From: Trichomonas tenax
Taxonomy: Eukaryota > Parabasalia > Trichomonadida > Trichomonadidae
Assembly: GCA_023091735.1 (NCBI GenBank)
Contig: JALKBU010000583.1
Span: 1 to 31,922, forward strand
Length of the DNA: 31,922 bases
Direction: 5' to 3'
Shown here: positions 16,188-25,819 of the stretch, piece after piece
Position numbering within the stretch: position 1 is the stretch's first letter
Layout of the letters: each line of letters starts with the position of its first letter
Program-made: the position numbers and the translations under genes
Notes under the pieces: generated by a model
Told to the model about the DNA's origin: nothing
What the model saw: the letters and a program-made list of their open reading frames with translations, nothing else
Databases searched by the model: none

Positions 16188-18915
16188 ATGCGACCATCAC
16201 CTCCAGAGGGATATGAACTCGTGGAATACCACAAGGAACTTGAGGATATCAATATCCAGAATAATGTTAATCAGCCTGTTGACGTAATGATATGCAATAT
16301 CACAAAGGCCATCAAAAGTTTCACCATAAGAAATGCAAAAAACATCCAATTGTCGTTTGCATATTTTCAAGAAATTTCATTATTTATCGTTGAAACTGTC
16401 GACCAACTTAATATTACACTCGCTGGTGTACTGATTCTGAATCCAGTGAAAATTAATGAGCTGGACTTGCGTAAATCAACAATCAATTATCAAACCGAAA
16501 TAAATACAATTAATACGTTAGTTTCCGATTTAATTTCATACTTCGATTCATAATCTATTCACAATAAAACACAGAGCCTTACTTTAATGCTTTATAATGA
16601 AGAATCAATAACTTTAATCATGAAAAAATCTAATTGCACATTGCACTACAACATGAGCCCGCAAGTTACAATCTTTAAGACTTTCAATTTACACTTTGCT
16701 CAAACAAATAAGAAATATCGAATATATATTGTCTTAGATAAAGATACTACCCACTTTTCATTCATACCAGCGATATCAGAAGAAGATTTCAGCAATAACA
16801 AATATAGCATTCACACAAAATCTGTTAAAGGAAACGTTAATATTCAATCTAAGGATCATTTAAATCTCGATCCCAATAGTGTTACTTGGTATTTGGAAGG
16901 CACCAAAATCCCCTGTGAGTTGCCAGCAGGATCAAGTCCGAAAATTCTCCCTTTAGAAGAAGTATTTTATTGCCTAAGTTTTCCATATGTATCTTTTCAG
17001 TGCTCTCCAGAGTACCAGCTATATGATTTCGATCAAGATCAAATCATCGACAATCTAAATCACACCTCACATACGGATTAATACTCGAAATTGCTGAAAC
17101 GCATACGAATTTTCCGAAAATAAACGCAATGTCGTTTAATGGTAGTGAAGTAGTGGTCAAAAAGTGTGAACACTCTCCATTTTCACGAGTTTCATTTAAT
17201 TTGTTAAATTCAGCCGATGATTTAATCATCAAATATCTATCTCTCGCGGATCTCACAGTCACTGTAGTTTCTATTTTGCCACTAACTGTCGAAAAACTTA
17301 TATTTAATAACGTTAAAATTACAAGTGGCGTCATTAATCCAATATCTCACCTTGAAATATATTACAGTTCGATTGATACACTAAAGTTCATTTTAGAGGA
17401 ACAAAAAGGAAGATATGTCGTCATTGATTTTAATGGCGGAGATAATATCATATTCAGAACTGGCTCTGTTCTAGTAAGTTCTGATAACAAAGACTATGTT
17501 ATATATAATCAGATAGGTGATTTAGTAGAACTACTCATTAACACTTCATATTTAGTGATAAGTTGTATGGCAGCTCAAATTGACTTTACACCAAATATTA
17601 CATTCGTGAAAGATGCAAAAATGGTATTTAGCGATACCTGAGACTTTTATCAGCCAAAAAAAATTGTCGTTCGAAATCTTTTGTGAGTACATATTTAAAT
17701 ATCATCAATATATACTCTGTAACTCCAGTATGGCCTTATAGCTTCTTTAATGTTACAAGCGATGTTTCTTTAGCCTCAGGAGGCAGATATTGTTTCTACA
17801 AATCCGCACCAAGTGGATGCCAGAAAGAATATCATGAAATGGAGTTTCGAAACTAGAAATTGTTAACTTCAGACTACATACATTCCTTGGTGATATCGAA
17901 ATATATATAATGCAGAGCACTGACTTTCAGATGCCATATATAAAATCTGAGAGATTTTTAAATATCAAAGAACGTGAAACAAGAATTGTTGGTCCTGGAT
18001 TCCTCAATATTGTTGTCAATTTTGATCTAGGTTACATTCCATGCACTCTTTCTCTCATTGATATAACAGTCAAGTTCTCATCAGCCATTAAAATGAAGAG
18101 AGTTATCCATGTTGGGGGACTCATAATCAACAAAAACTCATATATATCAACTCAGGATGACATCAAATTATCAACAAACAACCTCAAAGTCTATCAGACT
18201 CGAATGAATTGGTTCTTTGGATCCCTAACGTCCCTCAATTACTGTGATGCTGAGATTGCTTATGGAAACTCAATTCGAAAAATCATTCTTAATGGAAACA
18301 ATTTTTCGATAGAAGATCACTTTAATATTGGTTATCATTTCGAATCGGCGATCAAGAGCGTCAAGATACTGATTGTCGAGGAAGTTTTCGATGTTCCTAT
18401 TAAACTGGATGTTGAAAAGAATACAATGGGAAGCAACTTGTCGTTGCCTAATATAGAGTCGTACGCAAAAACTGTATCTCTCCAATTCACTGATTCATGC
18501 TTCGAAAAACAAGGATGGGGTAATTCATCGATAAGAACGATGAATGGAACTATCAAGTTCATATCAGACAGATACACGTTACCAAAGTATAACTTCGATA
18601 TCCCGTCCCCCTGGACCTAGATATATCTACTATGTGTTACCAACGCCTTCTGCCGATCCGAAACCTGATGATATTTCAATTTCTGGTGGAACGATTGTAT
18701 TGATCACTGCCGTTGTCATTTGCGTTATCCTGGCATCATTCGGTGTCTTGTATTATGTTATGAAGAGGAAATCATATATTGCTAGTACTGACATATTGCT
18801 CAATAGCTATACTTCATTTAACAAATCTATTGTTTTATTTATGTGTGTTTTTATTTGTAAATTTAGTCTATCAATTTTGCTTTATTTTCATCTTCTATAT
18901 AGCACTCTAGAATAG
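16188..18915 (+). pseudogene. Degenerate type I membrane-protein gene
   Basis: Five consecutive plus-strand ORFs (16188-16553, 16587-17081, 17129-17641, 17910-18620, 18544-18915) read as parts of one protein. The first two are in the same frame, split by a TAA at 16551-16553. A frame change occurs near 17,040-17,080, another between 17,641 and 17,840, and a third near 18,600. The fragments have the same Asn/Ile/Ser-rich, beta-like texture. The last carries a Pro/Asp-rich linker (PTPSADPKPDD) and one transmembrane helix (GGTIVLITAVVICVILASF) followed by the basic stop-transfer MKRKS. This is the C-terminal design of trichomonad surface proteins. The N-terminus may reach back to 15,731 and the 3' end past 18,915, where a further in-frame stretch follows a TAG. 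It is not similar by eye to the intact membrane protein at 8311. Confidence 0.75.
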
Positions 18916-19033
18916 ATAAATGATGCCCTCGAGCAACAAATAGAAACTATGCAGACAACTACATATATTAACTATCATAAAATGCAGAAAATCCTGCGAA
19001 TAAACATATCACGTTTATTTGACATTATAAAAG

Positions 19034-19262
19034 AAATTTGTCACTTTACAATTGAAATTCAGAGCTTTACAATATTTTATGACACTTTACACTATCGTTT
19101 TTCTCTTTACAAAATTATATTTGTCGTTTTACAATATAAATTCATAACTTTACAAAAAAATATGTCGCTTTACAATGAAATTTGACTCTTTACATTCTAA
19201 ATTAAAAACTTTACAAAATCAAAATTGTTGCCTTACATTAAGAATTTGCCACTTTACAATTA
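19034..19262. repeat. Degenerate tandem repeat, 11 units, mean spacing 20.8 bp, core CTTTACAA
   Basis: The core CTTTACA (or a one-base variant) starts at 19044, 19065, 19085, 19105, 19127, 19148, 19168, 19188, 19209, 19231 and 19252. Spacings are 20-22 bp with a mean of 20.8, close to two turns of B-DNA. Between cores the sequence is variable but A/T-rich, often AAATTTG. The array ends about 215 bp upstream of the phosphoglycerate mutase ATG and follows the membrane-protein pseudogene. It may be an old minisatellite or a phased protein-binding array. Confidence 0.75.
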
Positions 19263-19465
19263 GAAAATTTCATCCAAAAACGAACAGATATGATATGTAA
19301 AGAATTTCTGCATCCATGAATTTGACACTTCACCCATAATCGCGGAAAAAAGCAAAATATGGAAACATATCGATAGCAGATATGAAAAAGTTAGGTGGTC
19401 GCATTTTGAATTACAAGCACAGAAACTGTGTAATGAAAAAGTGGAAGAGTGGTCGATAACTCTCC

Positions 19466-19473
19466 TCACTTTC
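19466..19473 (+). promoter_or_regulatory. Initiator (Inr) of phosphoglycerate mutase
   Basis: TCACTTTC matches the trichomonad Inr consensus TCAYWW, with the +1 A at 19468, 11 bases before the ATG at 19479. This supports the downstream ATG over an in-frame GTG at 19449. Confidence 0.7.
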
Positions 19474-19478
19474 GAACG

Positions 19479-20234
19479 ATGGCATCCAAGTACACTATCG
19501 TCCTCCTCCGCCACGGTGAATCCGAATGGAACCTCGAGAACAAGTTCACAGGCTGGTACGACTGCGACCTTTCTGCTAAGGGCCGTGAAGAGGCTAAGTC
19601 TGCTGGTGAAGTCCTTAAGGCTGAGGGATTCACATTCGATATCGCCTTCACATCTGTTCTCAAGCGTGCTATCCGCACACTCTGGATCACACTCGATGGC
19701 ATGAACCTCATGCACATCCCAGTCATCCGCTCATGGCGTCTTAACGAGCGCCACTACGGTGCTCTCCAGGGCCTCAACAAGGCTGATACAGCTAAGCAGT
19801 ACGGTATCGAGAAGGTCAACGAGTGGCGCCGTGCTTTCGCCATCCCACCACCACCACTTGACAAGTCATCACCATACTACCCAGGTAACGATGCCCGCTA
19901 CAAGGACCTCGACCCAGCTTGCCTCCCACTCCACGAGTCCCTCGCCACAACAATCGAGCGTGTTCTCCCATTCTGGTTCGATCAGATCGTCCCAGCCATC
20001 AAGTCTGGCAAGAGAGTTATCGTCGCTGCTCACGGCAACTCCCTCCGTGCCCTCGTTAAGTACCTCGACAACATGGGTGAGAACGAGATTGTTGCTCTTA
20101 ACATCCCAACAGCTGTCCCACTCGTCTACGAGCTCGATGAGAACCTCCGCCCAGTCTCCCACCGCTACCTCGGTGATCAGGAGAAGATCGCTGCTGCCAT
20201 CAACGCGGTCGCTAACCAGACAAAGGGCAAGTAA
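19479..20234 (+). CDS. 2,3-bisphosphoglycerate-dependent phosphoglycerate mutase
   Basis: This glycolytic enzyme interconverts 3- and 2-phosphoglycerate in the cytosol through a phosphohistidine. The 251-residue protein has the standard length for the dimeric/tetrameric class. It shows the catalytic RHGESEWN (H12) near the N-terminus, [10 protein letters not shown], the acid/base region [15 protein letters not shown] (E90), and the second histidine in [11 protein letters not shown]. The gene is clearly richer in G+C, with C-ending codons favoured, than its neighbours, as expected for a highly expressed trichomonad gene. This bias produces long overlapping ORFs on both strands. The stop reads TAAATAAAT. 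The start is fixed by the Inr at 19466 and by homology. It is convergent with the NOT2/3/5-domain gene. Confidence 0.95.
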   Translation: MASKYTIVLLRHGESEWNLENKFTGWYDCDLSAKGREEAKSAGEVLKAEGFTFDIAFTSVLKRAIRTLWITLDGMNLMHIPVIRSWRLNERHYGALQGLNKADTAKQYGIEKVNEWRRAFAIPPPPLDKSSPYYPGNDARYKDLDPACLPLHESLATTIERVLPFWFDQIVPAIKSGKRVIVAAHGNSLRALVKYLDNMGENEIVALNIPTAVPLVYELDENLRPVSHRYLGDQEKIAAAINAVANQTKGK

Positions 20235-20614
20235 ATAAATGGTAATGATTGCTTCTTTTTATATTCAAAATGTCTTTTATTTTTTATTCATAAAAGAAAT
20301 TTTTGGATTTGATCCTTTTTATCAACAGAGATCAACATATAATTATCAGCACTCATTATGGCATCAATAACAAAAGCGATTAATGGTATAAATTAAACTT
20401 ATAAAATATTCAAACGCCCATCATCTCAATAAAAGTTCAAGTATATACTGCCTATGGTTGCATCATTGTATTTGTAATATCATTTGTATTTCTATCAATG
20501 GCATTAGAAAATGCGTAGACTTCATTAATTGAATTACAGGTAGCAATGTAAAAAATGCATTGTTGAAATAAAATTCGATAAAATTATATTTTTGATGGAT
20601 ATTGGTAATATGGA
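20235..20614. other. Convergent intergenic region, nothing recognised
   Basis: About 380 bp between the stops of the phosphoglycerate mutase and NOT2/3/5 genes. It is AT-rich without ORFs, repeats or RNA-like structure that I can support; it presumably holds both 3' ends. Confidence 0.5.
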
Positions 20615-21262
20615 TTATGTGTCATGATGTACGAACTTCCAAGCTTGTGGATCGAAGAATAATCCATCTTTATTTTCCCAATATTGATTGAAAACATAAT
20701 TTCGCGATTTTAGTTCATTTGCAGCATCTACTTGTTGTTGGCTTCGTGATTGTGAGTAAAAAATGTACATTAATGTTTCATCAGATGCGAATTTTATAAA
20801 TTGATTGATATTTTGCGGTGTATCGAAGTTGAATGACTCTGGAATTTGATATGTTGTTAATGAACCAAATGGTAAATCTGATATTATCGATTTCAAATTA
20901 GGTAAAATTGGTTTATCTGATTCAAAATCGATTCCTAGTGATGTAATATCTGTTTCATTAAATGTGCACTCGTTTTCGTATTCATTTACAACTGTTTCAA
21001 GTGAAAATGGGTTGATTTTTTGATTCGAAATTTTATTTGAAGTCATCCTGCGAGGTTTTACTAAAGATCTCTGAGGTGAAGAGTTTGGTGATTGTAAACC
21101 TGTATTTTGGATAGTTTGTTTATTACTTTGAATAATGACAGAATTATAAGAAGGCTTTTCTACTTTAAGATTTGGTGATGAAATTAGTGCCTGAGTTGCG
21201 TGGTTTTGATATTGTTGATTATTTCCTTGTATCTGAAGAAACCATGAAAAAGTTGATTTCAT
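20615..21262 (-). CDS. CCR4-NOT subunit with NOT2/3/5 domain (CNOT2-like)
   Basis: The CCR4-NOT complex shortens poly(A) tails and starts mRNA decay; the NOT2/3/5 domain dimerises and holds the NOT module together. The 215-residue protein has a disordered Gln/Ser/Asn-rich N-terminal half and a C-terminal NOT box: LPFGSLTTYQIPESF, then DETLMYIFYSQSRSQQQVDAANELKSR, and finally GLFFDPQAWKFV, matching the family's final YxxFDxxxW strand. Such proteins are usually much longer (CNOT2 about 540), so this is a minimal version. The missing length, and the lack of the long N-terminal coiled coil of NOT3, favour CNOT2. A TCATAT Inr lies 6 bases before the ATG. It is followed upstream on the same strand by DCP2. 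Confidence 0.82.
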   Translation of the reverse strand: MKSTFSWFLQIQGNNQQYQNHATQALISSPNLKVEKPSYNSVIIQSNKQTIQNTGLQSPNSSPQRSLVKPRRMTSNKISNQKINPFSLETVVNEYENECTFNETDITSLGIDFESDKPILPNLKSIISDLPFGSLTTYQIPESFNFDTPQNINQFIKFASDETLMYIFYSQSRSQQQVDAANELKSRNYVFNQYWENKDGLFFDPQAWKFVHHDT

Positions 21263-21264
21263 CA

Positions 21265-21270
21265 ATATGA
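21265..21270 (-). promoter_or_regulatory. Initiator (Inr) of the NOT2/3/5 gene
   Basis: TCATAT on the minus strand, +1 A at 21268, 6 bases upstream of the ATG at 21262. It matches TCAYWW and sits at the expected close distance. Confidence 0.6.
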
Positions 21271-21564
21271 GAAAATGATTTTGACAATTTAACGTAATGA
21301 AAACTATATAATTTTAGAGAAATTTGACTCAAGTTATAATCACAAAGCAGATATTGGAAACAAAATTTGATAAATATTTTGATCTATTTATATGATTTCA
21401 TATTCTATATATCCATAAACAGGAAAATTTGTGCTGTTAGTGTTAAACATCAAATCAATTCTATTATATATTTCAAATTTTATTAGTATAATAAACAGCT
21501 AAAATAACAAGAGGAGTACTAATATTGTATGGATAATATATTGTTCATATGTTATATTCGGAAA

Positions 21565-22272
21565 TTATTTTGAATGAGAAATTTCTTCAATCCAATCTAT
21601 TAATATTGAGGTAATTTTAGACTTTTCTGGTTGACTTCTGAGCTCCGAAACTTTATACCATTGAATTGATGAAATTTCATTACGTTGAATTGCATTCATT
21701 TGTATGTTTTCGGGTACTCCTACGACATAGAAGAAGTGGTAGTTTTTCTTTTTGACGAATAATTTATATTGATCAGGTTTGAAGTATGGAGAAACGTCAA
21801 TACCGATTTCTTCGATTGTTTCGCGAATAGCTGCTTCTGCAATACTCTCTCCTTCTGAAATTTTGCCCTTGGGAAAGCCCATTACCTTTGATTTACTAGT
21901 ATCTCTGATTGCTATAACTTTAGATCTGTCTTTGTTGAAGATAATGATTCCTGCAACAGGGCATGACAATCTGAACTTATCAAAGTTAGGAATTTCCTGA
22001 ACAATTTGTTCTTTGTATGGAATAAGTGGAGGAATTACATCAATTATGTCTTCAACGAAATCTTTATAACGTGATCTCAATGATTTTGCTGATTTGGAGA
22101 GTGTTTTTTTATCTTTGCGGTAATAAAAATCTTTAAAATGCCAATAAGCTTGTTCTATGTGAATAAGAAGGTCGAAAACTGAAAACGTACCGCCATCTTG
22201 GAAGTATGGCTGATTAATAATGAATCTAACAGCAATTTCTTCTAAAACTTTTCGATTCTTTCCAAGAGTCAT
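21565..22272 (-). CDS. DCP2: mRNA-decapping enzyme DCP2
   Basis: DCP2 removes the 5' cap of mRNAs in the cytoplasm, releasing m7GDP. The 235-residue protein has the N-terminal regulatory domain (LEEIAVRFIINQP, then HIEQAYWHFKDFYY), the linker region and a Nudix domain. The Nudix box fits GX5EX7REUXEEXGU exactly, from G136 to I158, including E142, R150, E151, E154 and E155. It begins with the DCP2-specific GFPKGK. After it a Box B-like helix is present (SSIQWYKVSEL). The long C-terminal tail of animal and yeast DCP2 is absent. The ATG at 22272 is chosen over an upstream in-frame TTG because a TCATTT Inr lies 10 bases before it. It is adjacent to, and on the same strand as, a CCR4-NOT subunit. 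Confidence 0.93.
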   Translation of the reverse strand: MTLGKNRKVLEEIAVRFIINQPYFQDGGTFSVFDLLIHIEQAYWHFKDFYYRKDKKTLSKSAKSLRSRYKDFVEDIIDVIPPLIPYKEQIVQEIPNFDKFRLSCPVAGIIIFNKDRSKVIAIRDTSKSKVMGFPKGKISEGESIAEAAIRETIEEIGIDVSPYFKPDQYKLFVKKKNYHFFYVVGVPENIQMNAIQRNEISSIQWYKVSELRSQPEKSKITSILIDWIEEISHSK

Positions 22273-22278
22273 AAAAAA

Positions 22279-22284
22279 AAATGA
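22279..22284 (-). promoter_or_regulatory. Initiator (Inr) of DCP2
   Basis: TCATTT on the minus strand with +1 A at 22282, 10 bases before the ATG at 22272, in a T-rich context. It decides the start codon of DCP2. Confidence 0.65.
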
Positions 22285-22749
22285 AAAATATAAGACTTTA
22301 AGTCTAAGATATAGAACCAGAATTGGATTGATTACTGAGTTCAAAATCTTTGATAGTCGAAGTTTTTCAAATATTTTTCTAAATAATCAAATTTGCTCAA
22401 GAGACCTTATATTATAACTTTCATAAATTATATTAAATTTTATTCAAAATAATATTGGATAAGCATTAGTTTTTCTTTTATAATATGATAGAAAAGATAT
22501 ATTATAATATATTATAATACAATAAATTTTTCTTTTTTGATTTTGATCCTTTTATGTTATTTTTATCAAATTTCATATTGTTGAATAAAAATTATAATTA
22601 TTTCTACGGAAAAAATTTGAAAATATCAAAACATTTATTTCTTCTTTTTCTAACAGCTAGTAAAAAGACAAAATATTGACAAAATCAGAGTCCAGTAGCT
22701 TAATAATATAACAAATTTTATTAAAACATAAGATAATAAATACAAAATA
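22285..22749. other. AT-rich intergenic region between DCP2 and AP-5 mu-like gene
   Basis: About 465 bp of very AT-rich DNA. Short TATTATAATATATTATAATA-type alternations occur near 22,500. No ORF or repeat array is supported. Confidence 0.5.
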
Positions 22750-24024
22750 TTAGATCTGCTCACCCCAGATGACATACTTACGTGATACTGATGAGAAGCC
22801 CGCAGATATATTAATATTGACGTGAGATGAAGGAGAGATGATGATATCATCTTTTCGAATGCTATTTCCTGTGAAACTCTTTTGGTGGCCTTTGAATGAA
22901 CAATAGGCGCAAAGTTTCTGTTGTGGAACTTCTTTATCGAAGAATAATGTTCCTGAAATTTCAGTTCCTTCAGTTGACTGCTGAATATCGAAAACTAGTA
23001 TTGTTATAGTTCTGCTCTGCTTGAGTTGACCAATAACCTTTGGATAGATTTGTTTTATCAATGCGCCGCAGTCATTGAACTCCATATGTATTGTAGTTGT
23101 AATAACTGGGGTATTGATCGTAACTTTGAGGCTGTAATCAATCTTAGTTCCGTCGATTTTATATGTATATGTTCCAAAAGCAGGCATTTTATCAACAGAC
23201 ACAGGAATTTCCCATGCCAATAGCTGGGAAATACCAGTTGGAGGAACAAATTCGATTTTTTCTCTCGTGTATTTTTTAATGCAAAAATGTGCTTGAATAT
23301 TTGACATCGAATTAGGATTTGTAAACGGAACAGTAACAGTAGGTAATAGTGATACTGATGCTGATATTTGTAGGCTTCCAAACGCTTTATAATAGATTTT
23401 ATCTTTATCAATCGATCCAATTATAACTTCTTTCAACGTAAAATCCATTTGCTGGACTGGATATTGGAGTGTAGATTTCCAAGAAGGAACTGCAACATCT
23501 CCAACTTTATTATATCCAGCATTAAATCTCGATAATTCAACTCGACTTGTTAATTGCGAAATAAGATATTGGTCGTGTATTGATGGGGATCCAAAAGGCA
23601 TTATGAGGTTTATTATTTGTTTTAAGGATGCAAATTCAATTTTCGGAGAATCTGGAAGCAAAGAACGGAGCGTAGAGCGGATAATCGTTTTAAAGTATGA
23701 AAGAAAATATAGAGAAACAGCTATTATATGATTTTCATACTCAGATGATATAATTAAAGGAATTACGGCGATATAGAATGATTTTGCAAGAATAACAACG
23801 AGAAATGTATCATCATGAATGCTAAAAACATTATTGTCTTCTTCATTTGCGTAAGGAAAAATGTTTTCTCGAAAAAAAATTTCAATGTTTTGATCATTCG
23901 ATACAATTGAAGATTTGTTTTGGACATTCGCTTCTGCAAGTGAAAATCTCTGTGAAAACGATAATTTTCCTGTATCTGAGAAAAGAAAAATCGCACGAAA
24001 ACTTAATTCTTTTGGATTTTGCAT
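22750..24024 (-). CDS. AP5M1: AP-5 complex mu subunit-like protein
   Basis: Adaptor mu subunits select cargo for vesicles; AP-5 works at late endosomes/lysosomes. The 424-residue protein starts with a longin-like segment (FRAIFLFSDTGKLSFSQRF) and continues into a C-terminal mu homology domain (about 180-424). By memory-based comparison it follows human AP5M1 in order: RAxxLxS near the N-terminus, a PFG segment (IMPFGSPS), PSWKSTL before the first domain strand, SLLPTVTVPF, FVPPTGISQLLAWEIPV, GTYTYK, and the end SRKYVIWG, where AP5M1 has a DYYIWN-like motif rather than the RYxxxS ending of AP-1 to AP-4. It could instead be a divergent mu of another complex. No close Inr was seen; the ATG at 24024 is the first in frame. 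Confidence 0.72.
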   Translation of the reverse strand: MQNPKELSFRAIFLFSDTGKLSFSQRFSLAEANVQNKSSIVSNDQNIEIFFRENIFPYANEEDNNVFSIHDDTFLVVILAKSFYIAVIPLIISSEYENHIIAVSLYFLSYFKTIIRSTLRSLLPDSPKIEFASLKQIINLIMPFGSPSIHDQYLISQLTSRVELSRFNAGYNKVGDVAVPSWKSTLQYPVQQMDFTLKEVIIGSIDKDKIYYKAFGSLQISASVSLLPTVTVPFTNPNSMSNIQAHFCIKKYTREKIEFVPPTGISQLLAWEIPVSVDKMPAFGTYTYKIDGTKIDYSLKVTINTPVITTTIHMEFNDCGALIKQIYPKVIGQLKQSRTITILVFDIQQSTEGTEISGTLFFDKEVPQQKLCAYCSFKGHQKSFTGNSIRKDDIIISPSSHVNINISAGFSSVSRKYVIWGEQI

Positions 24025-24323
24025 TTGTTACTTTTCTTTTTTTGTTATCATTACACAAAAATCTATATCCATTTCTAGTTTTAAGACATTGAATTATTCA
24101 AATTCGAATCACTTTCATCTATATATTATCATACTATGATATCATAAGTATATATCTAAATTGAGAAATTATCTCATAAATTTTTGTTATAACTCATATT
24201 TAATTCTATAAACATTGTACTTTTGTTATCAATCTATGAATCTATTCATAAACACATTGCACATTACGTTATAGAAGAAATATGAAAAGATAATTGTGAA
24301 ATTAATGAAAATACAAACAAAAT
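24025..24323. other. Intergenic region, nothing recognised
   Basis: About 300 bp of AT-rich sequence lie between the start of the AP-5 mu-like gene and the end of the WD40 gene. No feature beyond presumptive promoter and 3' signals can be supported. Confidence 0.5.
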
Positions 24324-25238
24324 TTATTGGGCGCTGGGAGGATTTTCTTGGTCGTCAAGTTCGAAAATGCCAATATGACCATTTGTCGATGCTAAAGCTA
24401 AAGAAGTGAAAGGTTCTGTGGCTGCAACATCAACAACTGGACCTTCTCCGAATTTGATTTTATACTTAAGAATAGCCTCTTTTGTGTCCCATATGAACAC
24501 TTCACCTGACTCAGAGCCAGATAAAATATAAAATACTTTTGCTGCGAAGCATGTTTTGATTGGACATGTATCAATAAGAGCTCCTTCATAATTCTGGTAA
24601 ACATCGCCGGTTGTTGTTGTCACCAATTTGATTTTAGAATCTTTCGTTGATATTAAAAGTGCGTGATTGTCTGGGCTAAGTTCTATATTCATAATTCCGA
24701 TACCCATATCATCTGTTGTCAGTTTCCCATTGCGTACATCGTAAATTCGCAACTTTCCATCAAGTGAAGCAGAAAATATTTCATTTCGACTTGCAGCAAC
24801 GGAAGTAATGGAATCTTTTGCGTCTGAAAGAATCTGAATTGGGAAATTTGAGCTGTTTCTATTGTCCCAAAGCTGAACTGTTGAATCAGTTGATCCTGAA
24901 ACAAGAATTCCGTAATTTGAATTCATACAAAGAGAATTCACTGCTCCTTTGTGGCACTTCAGTCGCTTAATATCGGCCTGTTTCTCGACATCCCACCAAA
25001 CTAAATAATGATCAGCGCCACCACTGATCATTTGTGAGTCAGAACCATTCGTTACGAATGCGTTGACAGCACCCATATGCCCGTGAAGAGAAGCAACATG
25101 CTCAGCATTTTCGCATTGATAAAACTGAATTATTCCATCATCACCGGACGAAATCAAATATCTGTAATCTTTACTGTACTTAATTTCACTGACACTGCCT
25201 TCATGTGCAACAAGTTCTTGCTTCAATTTGAGTGTCAT
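24324..25238 (-). CDS. WD40-repeat protein, WDR83/MORG1-like
   Basis: The 304-residue protein forms a seven-blade propeller with little else. WDR83 (MORG1) is a scaffold for ERK signalling components and is also found with spliceosomes. Order and sequence agree with WDR83: GAVNAFVTNGSDSQMISGGADHYLVWWDV, then GAVNSLCMNSNYGILVSGSTDSTVQLWD, the diagnostic ILSDAKDSITSV, EIFSASLDGKLRIYDVR, and SGSESGEVFIWD near the end. Most blades keep the GH-WD spacing but several lack the full WD pair. The ATG at 25238 is used; an in-frame TTG at 25253 is ignored. The stop reads TAAAT. It could instead be another small generic WD40 protein, but the match runs over the whole length. Confidence 0.75.
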   Translation of the reverse strand: MTLKLKQELVAHEGSVSEIKYSKDYRYLISSGDDGIIQFYQCENAEHVASLHGHMGAVNAFVTNGSDSQMISGGADHYLVWWDVEKQADIKRLKCHKGAVNSLCMNSNYGILVSGSTDSTVQLWDNRNSSNFPIQILSDAKDSITSVAASRNEIFSASLDGKLRIYDVRNGKLTTDDMGIGIMNIELSPDNHALLISTKDSKIKLVTTTTGDVYQNYEGALIDTCPIKTCFAAKVFYILSGSESGEVFIWDTKEAILKYKIKFGEGPVVDVAATEPFTSLALASTNGHIGIFELDDQENPPSAQ

Positions 25239-25260
25239 TATATTTTTTGACAATTTATTT

Positions 25261-25344
25261 TGACTTTATTTGGCATAATTGTATTAAAATTAAATTTTAC
25301 ATGACACATTTTTCATTTTTGACTTTACATGGCATAATTATATC
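25261..25344. repeat. Imperfect direct repeat, two copies 59 bp apart
   Basis: TGACTTTATTTGGCATAATT (from 25261) and TGACTTTACATGGCATAATT (from 25320) agree at 18 of the 20 bases shown. They lie upstream of the WD40 gene and downstream of FKBP. They may be a local duplication or paired binding sites. Confidence 0.55.
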
Positions 25345-25474
25345 TTATCAATTTTATGATGTTTGATCTTAATTAAGCTATAGGATTAAGAAACATAGAT
25401 ATAGGGAAGGTAAAAGAATGATTTGTTGGAAGAAAAAGAAAAAATTATACAATATCGACCTTTCAAGATTGAGT

Positions 25475-25819
25475 TTAGTAGATCTTAAGGAGCTCGATTT
25501 CGAAGTGGAGTGTAGCCTTTGGTGGGATAATACCTGGATAGCCGCGCTCGCCGTAAGCGTATTCGTAGCCAATGACGAAGTTCGCCTTCTCGCCAACCTT
25601 CATTGTAGTAACACCGAGGGACCAGCCCTGGATAACACCCTGGCCGATTGTGAAGTCGAATGGTTTATTGCGGTCGCGGGATGAGTCGAACTTCTTGCCG
25701 TCTGGGAATGTGCCGACGTAGTGGCAGGAGACCTTCTGGCCTGGTCTTGGCTGTGGGCCTGTACCCTCGGTGATGATTGTCTTTGTGACCTTGCCGTCCT
25801 TTGTGACTTGAATGCTCAT
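25475..25819 (-). CDS. FKBP12-type peptidyl-prolyl cis-trans isomerase
   Basis: This single-domain enzyme isomerises Xaa-Pro bonds and would bind FK506/rapamycin-type ligands. The 114-residue protein is the normal FKBP12 length (about 108). It has GDGPQ-like [36 protein letters not shown], the pocket [15 protein letters not shown] (the Trp at the floor is present), [18 protein letters not shown] and [16 protein letters not shown]. There is no signal peptide, so it is cytosolic. Codons are GC-rich compared with its neighbours, suggesting high expression. The stop reads TAAAC. It is divergent from the IBD gene across about 930 bp. Confidence 0.95.
   Translation of the reverse strand: MSIQVTKDGKVTKTIITEGTGPQPRPGQKVSCHYVGTFPDGKKFDSSRDRNKPFDFTIGQGVIQGWSLGVTTMKVGEKANFVIGYEYAYGERGYPGIIPPKATLHFEIELLKIY

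Noticed and set aside
19034..19262. CRISPR-like array
   Set aside because: The units are only about 21 bp with a 7-8 bp core and no separate spacer/repeat structure, and the host is a eukaryote.
19759..20238. Long overlapping ORFs on both strands inside phosphoglycerate mutase
   Set aside because: They are low-complexity Ser/Thr/His-rich frames produced by the strong codon bias of the real gene, and they lack any domain or start signal.
22770..22800. GTATGT as an intron 5' splice site on the minus strand
   Set aside because: It falls inside the continuous AP-5 mu-like coding frame and no trichomonad 3' splice/branch motif (ACTAACACACAG) was seen. No introns are needed for any gene here.
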